NCBI GenBank assembly: GCA_905233185.1
Contig: CAJODB010000011.1
Location: 12,441 to 49,485, forward strand
Direction of reading: 5' to 3'
Length of the DNA stretch: 37,045 nt
Source of the DNA: an uncultured Alphaproteobacteria bacterium
GTDB lineage: Bacteria; Pseudomonadota; Alphaproteobacteria; UBA3830
Of this stretch, positions 25,208 to 32,986 are shown one piece after another. The stretch's first letter is position 1, and each line of letters opens with the position of its first letter. A program made the translations under genes and the position numbers. Under the pieces are notes generated by a model. The model saw only the letters and a list, made by a program, of their open reading frames with translations. It was not told the DNA's origin and made no database searches.

Positions 25208-26116
25208 ATGAATTTGAAAACACTTTATAATGATGGGGTTAATATTACAGAATATTTTCGTTCAAAAAATAATGTTCAAGAAAATAAGCAAGAGGCGATT
25301 TTGATATCATATGATTTACAGGCTGGTTCATATATAAAACATCTACCCGAAAAAGGCATGTACCATATTGATGGTAATCCGAAAGAAATGATCTCTCATC
25401 AATATCTTTGTAAATTCGTAAAATACCTTGGTAATGAAATATCTCAATTTGAACATTTATCCATATTGGAAGCTGGAGTTGGAGAAGCAACAACCCTTGC
25501 TTATTTAATTGAATATATGGAAGGAAGCGGCAGTAAGTTTTATGGTTTTGATATAGCTCCGTCTAGGATTTTGTATGGTAAAGAATTTTTACGCTCAAAA
25601 AAACGAGAAGCAGAGTTATTTGTTGGAAATATGTTGTCAATTCCTTGTCAAGATAATTCGTTTGATATTGTTTACACTGTACATGCAATAGAACCAAACA
25701 CAAGTGATGCTAAAAATATTATCAAAGAATTATATCGTGTAACAAAAAAGTATCTAATTTTGATTGAACCAAGTTTTGAGCTTGGTAATGAAGAGACAAA
25801 AGCTAATATCAACAAACATGCATATATTAAAAGTCTAAAGCAACAGGTAGATGAGTTAAAATATGAAGTTATAAAATACGAACTTTTTCCTATCGGCACA
25901 TTTTCAAATCAACCAGCTATTATGATTATAAAAAAGGATTCTAATTGTGATGATGCCACCAGTTATTGTTGTCCCTCATGTCATTCAAAAATAATTTTTG
26001 ACAAGCGGGGGGGGTATTGCATAAATTGTTCTATTTTTTATCCAATAATTAGAGAAATTCCCATCTTAACAAGAGAAGCAGGCATATTTTTTTCTCATTA
26101 CCTTGATAAATTTTGA
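25208..26116 (+). CDS. SAM-dependent methyltransferase with C-terminal zinc-ribbon-like tail and poly-G tract
   Basis: 302 residues. Class I methyltransferase fold: motif I 'ILEAGVGEATTL' (86-97), 'FYGFDIAPSRI' for the SAM ribose, and 'CQDNSFDIVYTVHAIEP' for the post-motif strand. The last 50 residues carry C255-x2-C258 and C271-x2-C274 and 'YPIIREIPIL', like Trm112-type zinc tails. Eight G (26007-26014) encode the RGG between the two cysteine pairs; one base more or less ends the protein within about 15 or 4 codons, removing the second CxxC. Substrate unknown; probably O- or N-methylation of the glycan sugar. GGAA precedes the ATG, 11 bases after the formyltransferase stop. Confidence 0.78.
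   Translation: MNLKTLYNDGVNITEYFRSKNNVQENKQEAILISYDLQAGSYIKHLPEKGMYHIDGNPKEMISHQYLCKFVKYLGNEISQFEHLSILEAGVGEATTLAYLIEYMEGSGSKFYGFDIAPSRILYGKEFLRSKKREAELFVGNMLSIPCQDNSFDIVYTVHAIEPNTSDAKNIIKELYRVTKKYLILIEPSFELGNEETKANINKHAYIKSLKQQVDELKYEVIKYELFPIGTFSNQPAIMIIKKDSNCDDATSYCCPSCHSKIIFDKRGGYCINCSIFYPIIREIPILTREAGIFFSHYLDKF
26007..26014 (+). repeat. Poly-G(8) tract in a methyltransferase C-terminus
   Basis: Eight consecutive G (CGG GGG GGG) between the two CxxC pairs. With nine G the frame stops at TAG about 15 codons later; with seven G at TAA within four codons. A candidate phase-variation tract. Confidence 0.7.
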
Positions 26117-26323
26117 AGGATAACTTAAATTACAAAAGTATCTTAGTTATAGTCATCAAAATATCGTGAATGATAATAAAGTTTTGCACTCAGATTATTT
26201 TACCCAAGCTTCAAAATCAGAAGCAGTTGTAATAAAAAATGCTTCTCATGCGAGCAGCCCAGAATATAAGAGGACAAAAGTTAGTTTATGTGCTTATTGT
26301 GACATGATGATTTTTTTTCGTTT
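26117..26323. other. Decayed sequence between the methyltransferase and the pseI remnant
   Basis: About 200 bases with no start-to-stop gene. One frame (about 26170-26330) gives some 50 residues beginning VNDNKVLHSDYFTQASKSEAVVIKN, with no family I recognise. It probably belongs to a lost gene of the glycan locus. Confidence 0.4.
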
Positions 26324-26653
26324 CATCCGATAAAGACAATTGCAACAAACAAATGCGGAGAAGATTTTGCTTTTGTACTTAATCCAGCAGAATTTAAGGC
26401 AATGGTCAATTGCTACCAGGAATACAGAAAAGTTCTTAGCAAAGTTTATTATGATTTAAATCCAAAAAGATGCAAATTCGCTCACTCGTTATTTGTAATA
26501 AAAAATATAAAAAAGGAGAGAAATTTACCGCTGAAAATGTAAGCTCGGTCAGACATGTCGGATGGACTTCATCCAAAGTATTATGATATGGTTATTGAGA
26601 AAAGAGCTTCAGAAGATTTAAAGTATAGAACGCAAGTATATTGTAAAAGGTAA
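26324..26653 (+). pseudogene. pseI: Remnant of pseudaminic acid synthase PseI (C-terminal part, frameshifted)
   Basis: In three successive frames the translation gives the C-terminal third of PseI. First comes 'CGEDFAFVLNPAEFKAMVNCYQEYRKVL' (end of the barrel). Next is 'HSLFVIKNIK', then after a one-base shift 'KGEKFTAENVSSVRHV', and after a second shift 'LHPKYYDMVIEKRASEDLKYRT' (the SAF domain). The N-terminal two thirds and any start codon are missing. At least two frameshifts and the truncation make it non-functional. It differs clearly from the intact NeuB-type gene upstream, so the locus once carried two nonulosonate synthases. The aldo/keto reductase begins 7 bases later. Confidence 0.75.
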
Positions 26654-26659
26654 CAAATA

Positions 26660-27559
26660 ATGAGACTTTGTCTTGGAACAGTTCAATTTGGTATGGATTA
26701 TGGCATTAGAGGACAAAAACAACCAACTGTTAATGAATCAGTTAAAATGCTTGATTTCGCGACTCAAAATGGAATATCCAATATAGATACAGCAGCAGCG
26801 TATGGAACAGCGGAGGATATTGTTGGTGAATTTTTATCTAAAAAAACCATTGAGCGAGATAAACTTTTTATAATTTCAAAGATTACTCCAAATGTATTGG
26901 ATGGAATACAGCCGAAAGATTATAAGAAAAAGATTAACGAATGTCTTTTGAAAAGTTTGAAGAGGCTTCATACAGATTATTTAGATAGCTATATTTTTCA
27001 TTCGTCACGCTATGCATTTGACGAAGAAAAATTGAAAGCACTATATGAGATGAAAAAGGAAGAGAAAATAAAACATTGTGGTGTATCTGTTTATTATCCA
27101 GAGGAAGCAAAGATATGCATAGAAAGTCCCTATGTTGATTTTATTCAGTTGCCTTCAAGCCTCTTTGATCAACGCATGCTAAGAAATGGAGTGTTCGAGT
27201 TAGCAGATCAAAATAAAAGTACCCAAATTCATTCCAGAAGTGCCTTTATTCAAGGTCTACTTTTGATGAATAAAAAGGAAATCCCGGATTATTTGAAATC
27301 TGCGATACCTTTGATCGATAAAATCGAGATTATATGTAAAACGTATAATATTTCTAGGGTAAAGTTAGCAATGCTTTTCGTAAAACAGTTTTCAGCTATT
27401 TCTCATTTGGTGTTCGGAGTCCGTAATATTGATCAACTTAAAGAGGATGTTAAGGCCTTTTCTCAAGAGTATCCTAATGATATCTTAACGGAGGTAACTG
27501 AGTCGTTTAAGAGTATTCCCACGGAAATAGTTGTGCCGAGTTTATGGGTAAAGAAATAG
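26660..27559 (+). CDS. Aldo/keto reductase family oxidoreductase
   Basis: 299 residues, (beta/alpha)8 barrel using NADPH. The full catalytic tetrad is present: D43 and Y48 in NIDTAAAYG, K74 in IISKI, and H114 in YIFHSS. The start 'MRLCLGTVQFGMDYGI' is typical of the AKR members found in nonulosonate and other sugar loci. It probably reduces or oxidises a keto-sugar intermediate. It follows the pseI remnant, and a ribosome-site-led methyltransferase starts 8 bases after its stop, so the operon reading continues through the decayed segment. Confidence 0.82.
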   Translation: MRLCLGTVQFGMDYGIRGQKQPTVNESVKMLDFATQNGISNIDTAAAYGTAEDIVGEFLSKKTIERDKLFIISKITPNVLDGIQPKDYKKKINECLLKSLKRLHTDYLDSYIFHSSRYAFDEEKLKALYEMKKEEKIKHCGVSVYYPEEAKICIESPYVDFIQLPSSLFDQRMLRNGVFELADQNKSTQIHSRSAFIQGLLLMNKKEIPDYLKSAIPLIDKIEIICKTYNISRVKLAMLFVKQFSAISHLVFGVRNIDQLKEDVKAFSQEYPNDILTEVTESFKSIPTEIVVPSLWVKK

Positions 27560-27567
27560 GAGAGAAT

Positions 27568-28233
27568 ATGCAGGATACGATATTTGAAAAGCAAGAAGCA
27601 GATCAATGGTTTTTAAGAAATAGAGATACATTGATAAACAGAAAAGCTGAAAATGATTTGATAGTTCAAGAAATTTCCAAACTTCCTAATTTAAATGAAA
27701 TAAAATCAGTAATTGAACTTGGTTCATCAAATGGTTATAGATTAAACTTTTTTAAAGAAATATTGTCCAGTTGTAAAAAAATTGTCGGTATGGATGCTTC
27801 TGAACAAGCTGTTCAAGATGGAATAAAAAGATATGGTCTTGAGATGCATAAAAATACATTATGCAATTTTAAAACACAAGAAAAATTTGACCTTGTAATA
27901 GTAAATTTTGTACTTCACTGGATTGACCGCGAGAATATATTTCAGTGTATAGCGAATATAGACAAATGTACAAATTCGGGGGGGGGAATGCTTGTTATTG
28001 GTGATTTTTCTCCATATTACCCATATAAAAAAATTTATCATCATTATACAAAAGAAAGAATTTATACATATAAGCTGAATTATGAAAATGTATTTTTAAG
28101 CCTTAATACTTATAAAACAATGAAAAAAATTACATTCAATCATGATGATAAAAATAAAGAAGCAGATAACTTAAATAATGCCTCAATAGTAATTTTGAAA
28201 AAGAATTCAAATGAGTATTATCCTGTAGAATAG
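27568..28233 (+). CDS. SAM-dependent methyltransferase with poly-G tract
   Basis: 221 residues from ATG 27568, chosen because AGGAGAG precedes it. An ATG at 27544 lies inside the previous gene without such a site. Motif I is VIELGSSNGYRLNFF (48-62), then 'IVGMDASEQAVQDGIKRYG', 'FDLVIVNFVLHWIDRENIF' and 'GGGMLVIGDFSPYYP'. The last is the usual 'LKPGG' strand, here encoded by nine G (27978-27986). Ten G leads to a TGA within ten codons, and eight G to a TGA after about 30 codons, either of which removes the C-terminal 70 residues. The substrate is unknown. Confidence 0.78.
   Translation: MQDTIFEKQEADQWFLRNRDTLINRKAENDLIVQEISKLPNLNEIKSVIELGSSNGYRLNFFKEILSSCKKIVGMDASEQAVQDGIKRYGLEMHKNTLCNFKTQEKFDLVIVNFVLHWIDRENIFQCIANIDKCTNSGGGMLVIGDFSPYYPYKKIYHHYTKERIYTYKLNYENVFLSLNTYKTMKKITFNHDDKNKEADNLNNASIVILKKNSNEYYPVE
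27978..27986 (+). repeat. Poly-G(9) tract in a methyltransferase
   Basis: Nine consecutive G (TCG GGG GGG GGA) at the conserved glycine turn before motif IV/V. Both one-base slip products terminate early. A candidate phase-variation tract. Confidence 0.75.
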
Positions 28234-28242
28234 GAGTAAAGC

Positions 28243-29571
28243 GTGGAAACTATAATTTTTAATAATAAAAAATCTAAAGAGTTACAAGAAAAAGCGGTTA
28301 AATTAATACCTGGTATGACTCAATTGTTATCAAAACGTCCTGACAGATATTCAAGAGGCGTTTGGCCTACTTATTTCAAAGAAGCGCATGGTATTGAAGT
28401 TGTTGATTTAGATGATAATCATTATTTAGATTTTTCAATAGGCGGAATAGGTGCAACTGTATTGGGTTACGCTGACTCTGATGTAAATAAAGCGGTAATT
28501 GACGTTATTAATGAAGGTTCGGCATCAACATTAAATCCTCCTGAAGAAGTTACTTTAGCAGAAAAATTGATTGAACTTCATCCTTGGGCTGATATGATAA
28601 GATTTTCAAGAGGTGGCGGGGAAGCAATGTCTATTGCCGTTAGAATTGTAAGAACTGCGACAAGAAAAGATAAAATAGTTTTTTGTGGTTATCATGGCTG
28701 GTGTGATTGGTATTTAGCAGCAAATTTAGGAAAAAAAGAGGCGCTTGATGATCATTGGATCGCAGGACTTAATCCGAATGGAGTGCCAAAAGGATTAACA
28801 GGAACCGTTATACCTTTTCGTTATAATAATGTTGCCGATTTTAAAAATGCGATTAGAGAAGCAGGTGATGATTTAGCGGGAATTATAATGGAGCCTATAA
28901 GAAATTATGAACCTACACAAGAATTTATAGATATCATTCATTCAATAGCTAAAGAAAAAAAAGTTCCCTTAGTTATAGACGAAGTTTCCGCGGGTTTTAG
29001 AATTTGTAATGGCGGAGCGCATTTAAAACTCGGTTTTGAACCTGATATTGCAGTATTTTCAAAAGCATTGGGTAACGGTTATCCTATATCAGCCGTTATC
29101 GGAAAAAAATGGATTATGGAACATGCTCAAGAAGCCTTTATTACATCAACTAATTGGACAGAAAGGGTTGGTAATGCTGCAGCTATTGCAATGATTGATA
29201 AATTTGTAAAAAATGATGTTTCAAAACATCTTCTAAGAATTTCAACTCTTGTTTGGCAAGGTTGGAATAATCTTGCGAAAAAGCATGGACTTGAAATAGA
29301 GATAGGCGGTTTTAAACCAATGATACATTTTAGTTTTAAGGATAATCATTTTGTTAATATCGCATATTTTACTCAAGAAATGTTGAAGCGAGGCTTTTTA
29401 GCTGGTTCAGGTTTCTATTCAATGTATGCTCATCAAGAAAACCAAGTTGAAAGCTATTTAAAAGCTGTTGATGAGGTCTTTAAAAAACTTTCCGAATTAA
29501 TTAGAGAAGGAGCAGTAGAAAAACATCTTGAAGGTAAACCAGCACAAGCAGGCTTTGGTAGAATTAATTAG
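28243..29571 (+). CDS. Class III aminotransferase (glutamate-1-semialdehyde aminomutase-like)
   Basis: 442 residues, PLP enzyme with a GTG start and AGGAGT upstream. Motifs: 'FSRGGGEAMSIAVRIVRTATRK' (phosphate-binding loop), 'GYHGWCDWYLA', D246 in 'VPLVIDEVSAGFR', and the PLP lysine K274 in FSKALGNGYP. It resembles HemL, but the locus and divergence argue for an aminotransferase or aminomutase acting on a glycan precursor instead of tetrapyrrole synthesis. Standard pseudaminate and legionaminate pathways use DegT-type aminotransferases, none of which is present here, so this enzyme may fill or extend that step. Followed 13 bases later by the CMP-sugar transferase. Confidence 0.83.
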   Translation: METIIFNNKKSKELQEKAVKLIPGMTQLLSKRPDRYSRGVWPTYFKEAHGIEVVDLDDNHYLDFSIGGIGATVLGYADSDVNKAVIDVINEGSASTLNPPEEVTLAEKLIELHPWADMIRFSRGGGEAMSIAVRIVRTATRKDKIVFCGYHGWCDWYLAANLGKKEALDDHWIAGLNPNGVPKGLTGTVIPFRYNNVADFKNAIREAGDDLAGIIMEPIRNYEPTQEFIDIIHSIAKEKKVPLVIDEVSAGFRICNGGAHLKLGFEPDIAVFSKALGNGYPISAVIGKKWIMEHAQEAFITSTNWTERVGNAAAIAMIDKFVKNDVSKHLLRISTLVWQGWNNLAKKHGLEIEIGGFKPMIHFSFKDNHFVNIAYFTQEMLKRGFLAGSGFYSMYAHQENQVESYLKAVDEVFKKLSELIREGAVEKHLEGKPAQAGFGRIN

Positions 29572-29584
29572 GAGAACTGATTAA

Positions 29585-30268
29585 GTGTCTGTTATCGCAA
29601 TAATTACAGCGAGAGGCGGTTCTAAAAGAATACCCAGGAAAAATATAAAAGAATTTATGGGAAAGCCTATGCTCTCTTATGCTATAGATGCTACTTTAAA
29701 ATCAAACATTTTTGATGAAGTAATGGTTTCAACGGATGATATTGAAATAGCGAAAGTTGCAAGAAAATACGGTGCAAATGTTCCGTTTATGAGAAGTAAA
29801 AAAACTGCGAGCGACTATGCCACAACTTTTGATGTAATAGATGAAGTTATAAGCAAGTATAAAAGACAAAATATGAATTTTGATACTGTGTGTTGTATAT
29901 ATCCTTGTGTGCCTTTTTTAAAATCGGATACATTAAAATCAGCATATGAAAAAATGCAAGATTTTGATGCAGTCATACCTGTATGTAAATACCCAGTTCC
30001 TGTTGAATGGGCTATGAAAATTGAAAACAGTATGCTTATTCCAATTGATAGAAAAGCACAGAATATTCGTTCACAAGATTTGAAACCGAAATATTTCGAT
30101 GTCGGAATGTTTTATTTTTGTAAAACAGAAAAAATATATGAACATAATTCACTTATACCAAGTAAAGCTACAGCATATATAATAGATGAAGCGGAATGTC
30201 AAGATATTGACACAATTGATGATTGGAAATCTGCAGAAATGAAATATAAAGTTTTGTATGGTATGTAA
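29585..30268 (+). CDS. CMP-nonulosonate cytidylyltransferase (PseF-like)
   Basis: 227 residues with GTG start; AGGAG lies ten bases upstream. It activates a nonulosonic acid to its CMP form for transfer. The nucleotide-binding ARGGSKRIPRKNI (9-21) is that of NeuA/PseF, and 'VCCIYPCVPFL', 'RSQDLKPKYFDVGMFYFC' and the final 'ECQDIDTIDDWKSAE' match PseF more than NeuA. The PseF-like character is interesting because PseI next to it is broken, so it may now serve the NeuB-type product. It is the last gene of the plus-strand block before a gene-poor stretch. Confidence 0.82.
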   Translation: MSVIAIITARGGSKRIPRKNIKEFMGKPMLSYAIDATLKSNIFDEVMVSTDDIEIAKVARKYGANVPFMRSKKTASDYATTFDVIDEVISKYKRQNMNFDTVCCIYPCVPFLKSDTLKSAYEKMQDFDAVIPVCKYPVPVEWAMKIENSMLIPIDRKAQNIRSQDLKPKYFDVGMFYFCKTEKIYEHNSLIPSKATAYIIDEAECQDIDTIDDWKSAEMKYKVLYGM

Positions 30269-30944
30269 AAGTATTTGATTAACAAGCGCTTAATATTCGA
30301 ATGAATATGCTGAACGTTTGAAAAGTTAATTATGGAGAGAAGAAGAGGGGGGCTTTTTTACAAAAAAGTTCTAAATGGAATTCAAATCAATAAATACGCT
30401 AGCAACTGCGATTAAAATTGTTTTAGACATCTTATCTTGCACAGAACGGTTGGTAATACTATTTTTTACAAATTCCTTCTTATTATAACTTTCGAAAAAA
30501 CAGCCTCGTTTGTCGTTAAAAATTTGAGGTTCTATAATAAGGTCTTCGATATTAGTTTTTAACACAGTTCATAATTTTTCTTACACTCTCTCTGTAAGTA
30601 TAATTTATAATTTTTTTAGGAAGTACATCAATTATTTTAGTGAATTATTAACCATTTTGACTCTAGACCAATACTTTTTTGGCTTTTTATTTTTCAAAAT
30701 ATCTTCTGAAGTTTAATTTCGATAGCGAGAACAGGTTTGTCTCTTTTTGTGACTTATTTTTTCTCATTCAGTAGTCAATGATTCACGAGATTCTGTGCTC
30801 AACTTTATTAATCCTCTCTTTTCTCGATTATTTAAATAAAACTTACCTATGATAATGGTAGTTGCCATCGCCTAATTTGTTGTATTCCATTTAACTCCTA
30901 TTTTTCTCTTTTTATTTCCTAATACTTGCTGAAACAAAACAAGC
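30269..30944. other. Gene-poor region with remnants
   Basis: 676 bases with no intact gene. It contains the rmlC fragment (30371-30565, minus; separate entry), a G6 run beside a weak A/T inverted repeat (CTTTTTT/AAAAAAG at 30353-30368), and a short minus-strand frame near 30840-30890 (MEYNKLGDG...) that could be the start of a lost aldo/keto reductase. The rest is AT-rich with no assignable content. Confidence 0.5.
30371..30565 (-). pseudogene. rmlC: N-terminal fragment of dTDP-4-dehydrorhamnose 3,5-epimerase (RmlC)
   Basis: 64 codons: 'LKTNIEDLIIEPQIFNDKRGCFFESYNKKEF', then 'SVQDKMSKT', closely matching the N-terminus of RmlC ('...LIIEPKVFGDERGFFFESFN...NFVQDNHSKS'). The catalytic core that should follow (about 120 residues) is missing, and the frame runs into unrelated sequence. 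Orientation is opposite to the flanking operon. It indicates that a rhamnose or related deoxysugar pathway was once encoded here. Confidence 0.7.
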
Positions 30945-31853
30945 TTATTTTTTCTTAATCACAACAATCATATGCATACAATCGTCACTGTCCATATCTT
31001 TCACAATTCGTTCTTCAAATAATTTTATAAGTTCTAAAAATTTAGGAACTTCATATGTTTTTCCTATAAGTACTCTTAATTGATAAATTTCTTGTGCTGA
31101 TAACTTATCGCACCATAAAGAAGTTCCTGCAAAAAGGTTATAAGGTTGTATTTTAATGAGATCAGCATGGTTATCTTGAGCGAATTCCAGTAACTCTTGT
31201 TTAGTTTGATTAACAACATATTGAGAACCATACATCATCTTTTCAAGAATTTCTTTCATATTTCTGTTTTTTGAGATTTTTGCAAAGTTATCGCCATTAT
31301 ATGCGCTAAAAATAAGATATCCGCCCTTTTTTACAAGGCGAAGTGATTCTTTTAAATACGCTTTCCAATCTATAATATGGCAAATGAAGTCGCAAGAGGT
31401 TACGACATCGAATGAATTATCCGCGAAAGGAATATTCCTAGCATCGCAACAAACAGTTTTAATATTTGCTTCCCCCCCCCCACCGTTTGAAATATGACTC
31501 AACATCGCTTGCGAAATATCCTGGGCTGTGACTTCAGCGGCAATTTCTGCAATTTTTACTGTTAATCTACCTGTTCCAGCTCCGCAATCAAGCACTTTAT
31601 CCGAAGGTTTTATATACTTGAGAAAATACTTTGATGAAACTGCATCAAAAAATGAGTGCTCAACGGTTCGATAATAATAATCAGAATTATCCTTATCTTG
31701 CCAATACTTAGATTTAAAATCTTTGATTGTTTGCAAATTATCTATATTAATATCATATTCCTTTGTTCCTACTATTGTTTTTTTTGCGTCCTCACATGAA
31801 GCTCTTTCCTTCTTAAATTTATCTTTAATTTTGCGAACAAACTCAAATTTCAC
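30945..31853 (-). CDS. SAM-dependent methyltransferase with poly-G tract (minus strand)
   Basis: 302 residues from a GTG at 31853 with GGAG eight bases upstream. An ATG at 31880 in the same frame has no good site. A helical N-terminal region (1-60), then motif I VLDCGAGTGRLT (87-98), 'VTAQDISQAMLSHI', 'FADNSFDVVTSCDFICHIID' and 'LVKKGGYLIFSAYNG' mark a UbiE/UbiG-like methyltransferase. Ten C on the plus strand (31472-31481) encode glycines between motif II and the next strand; nine or eleven would truncate it before the catalytic half. It is divergent from the next gene and shares a 110-base intergenic region. Confidence 0.78.
   Translation of the reverse strand: MKFEFVRKIKDKFKKERASCEDAKKTIVGTKEYDINIDNLQTIKDFKSKYWQDKDNSDYYYRTVEHSFFDAVSSKYFLKYIKPSDKVLDCGAGTGRLTVKIAEIAAEVTAQDISQAMLSHISNGGGGEANIKTVCCDARNIPFADNSFDVVTSCDFICHIIDWKAYLKESLRLVKKGGYLIFSAYNGDNFAKISKNRNMKEILEKMMYGSQYVVNQTKQELLEFAQDNHADLIKIQPYNLFAGTSLWCDKLSAQEIYQLRVLIGKTYEVPKFLELIKLFEERIVKDMDSDDCMHMIVVIKKK
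31472..31481 (-). repeat. Poly-G(10) tract (C10 on plus strand) in a methyltransferase
   Basis: The longest of the four tracts (GGT GGG GGG GGG GAA on the coding strand). Eleven G gives a TAA about six codons later; nine gives a TAA about 30 codons later. A candidate phase-variation tract, and the one most prone to slip by length. Confidence 0.78.
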
Positions 31854-31887
31854 TTTTCTATCTCCAATACACAGTAACATTTATCAC

Positions 31888-31915
31888 TTGATACTGTACT
31901 AAATACAGATATACT
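31888..31915 (+). promoter_or_regulatory. Candidate promoter for the 31964 gene
   Basis: TTGATA (31888-31893) and TATACT (31910-31915) are spaced by 16 bases in the divergent intergenic region. The spacer contains a small inverted repeat CTGTA-CTAAA-TACAG that could bind a regulator. AGAGGAG lies just before the downstream ATG. The prediction is by motif only. Confidence 0.4.
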
Positions 31916-31963
31916 TACTGAAAGTCAATGTAGTACGGCGAAAATTATATAGAGGAGATTTAT

Positions 31964-32977
31964 ATGTTTGATTATGAAGGACAAACCGAAGAAGAACTTG
32001 TCGATATTTGTAATGACAGACACAATAATAACTATCCTTCTCCTTCTTGGACTGCTGAAGTATATTCAATAGGAAAATGTCTGAGAGATACAACAGGTTA
32101 TCCTTCTTTTTTGCCGTTGAATATATATACTCAACATGGTCCAAATGGTTCTGCGGGCGGAAAAATTCCTGAGCATGAATATAAAAACAACGCGTATTGC
32201 CTTTTCGTATCATCTAGCTCATCAAAAAAATATGGTGATACAACACCAAAAAAAACGATACAATATGAATACCCCATAATTACGTACAGGCGTAAGCATG
32301 GAATAAATCAAGCTAATGACGCTCGAGGAACTATTGTTTTTCCAGATCACTCTATTCCTGGGTTTAATGTCAATTTTGATTATGATGACTTTTGTAATGA
32401 ATTAAATAATTTATCTGAAGAGTATAAACCAGTGTGTATCTGTTTACATTATCATGATATTAACAAGGGACAGCATAAGGAGTTTATTAAACGTGGGTTC
32501 CCTGTATATTCAGCTGGAACTCCTTATTCAAACGATTACATAGACAAATTCTATAATATCCTAAAAAATTTCAAGTATTCTATGAGTAACGCAATTGGTT
32601 CACATGTTTATTACAGCATAGAGATGGGAATTCCTTTTTCTTTAATAGGGAAAAGACCAAATTATTACAACGAATCTTTTGGTGGACAGGCAATAGGTGA
32701 TTTTGATATCTTTAAAAGGTATCCTGAAATGGTGAGTTTGTATAAACTTTTCTGTAATACGCCAAGAAATAGAATAACACTCGAACAGAAAATCTATGTA
32801 TATAAGGCATTGGGAATCGATGAAGGCGTGAAGGGGAAAAAGTTAGGAATAATACTTTGGATTGCGTACCTTAAGTATTTTTTTAGTTCAGAAAATTTAA
32901 AGAAATCATTTCAGTATGTTGTAAAACATCCTGCATTTTTTCTGCAACCTAAATTTTGGAAAGGAATATTGAAATAG
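31964..32977 (+). CDS. Glycan-locus protein of unknown function, GT-B-like C-terminal half
   Basis: 337 residues, strong ribosome site (AGAGGAG). I do not recognise a named family. The middle has a strand-helix pattern, 'RGTIVFPDHSIPGF', 'KPVCICLHYHDINKGQHKEFIKRGFPVYSAG'. It continues with 'SMSNAIGSHVYYSIEMGIPFSLIGKRPNYYNE', which resembles the donor-binding half of GT-B glycosyltransferases and polysialyl/capsule enzymes, where a 'N.IGS..fYa...GiPv' loop recurs. No signal peptide; a basic and aromatic C-terminus could associate with the membrane. It starts a four-gene set with the methyltransferase-kinase and the GT downstream. A transferase adding the locus's sugar to an acceptor is a reasonable guess only. 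Confidence 0.6.
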   Translation: MFDYEGQTEEELVDICNDRHNNNYPSPSWTAEVYSIGKCLRDTTGYPSFLPLNIYTQHGPNGSAGGKIPEHEYKNNAYCLFVSSSSSKKYGDTTPKKTIQYEYPIITYRRKHGINQANDARGTIVFPDHSIPGFNVNFDYDDFCNELNNLSEEYKPVCICLHYHDINKGQHKEFIKRGFPVYSAGTPYSNDYIDKFYNILKNFKYSMSNAIGSHVYYSIEMGIPFSLIGKRPNYYNESFGGQAIGDFDIFKRYPEMVSLYKLFCNTPRNRITLEQKIYVYKALGIDEGVKGKKLGIILWIAYLKYFFSSENLKKSFQYVVKHPAFFLQPKFWKGILK

Positions 32978-32986
32978 GAGAGATAG

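Noticed and set aside
30347-30368. G6 run followed by a T6/A6 inverted repeat as a phase-variation tract or terminator
   Set aside because: Six G is not clearly above background (other G6/C6 runs occur at 13680, 18364 and 23852), it is non-coding, and the A/T-only hairpin is too weak to call a terminator.
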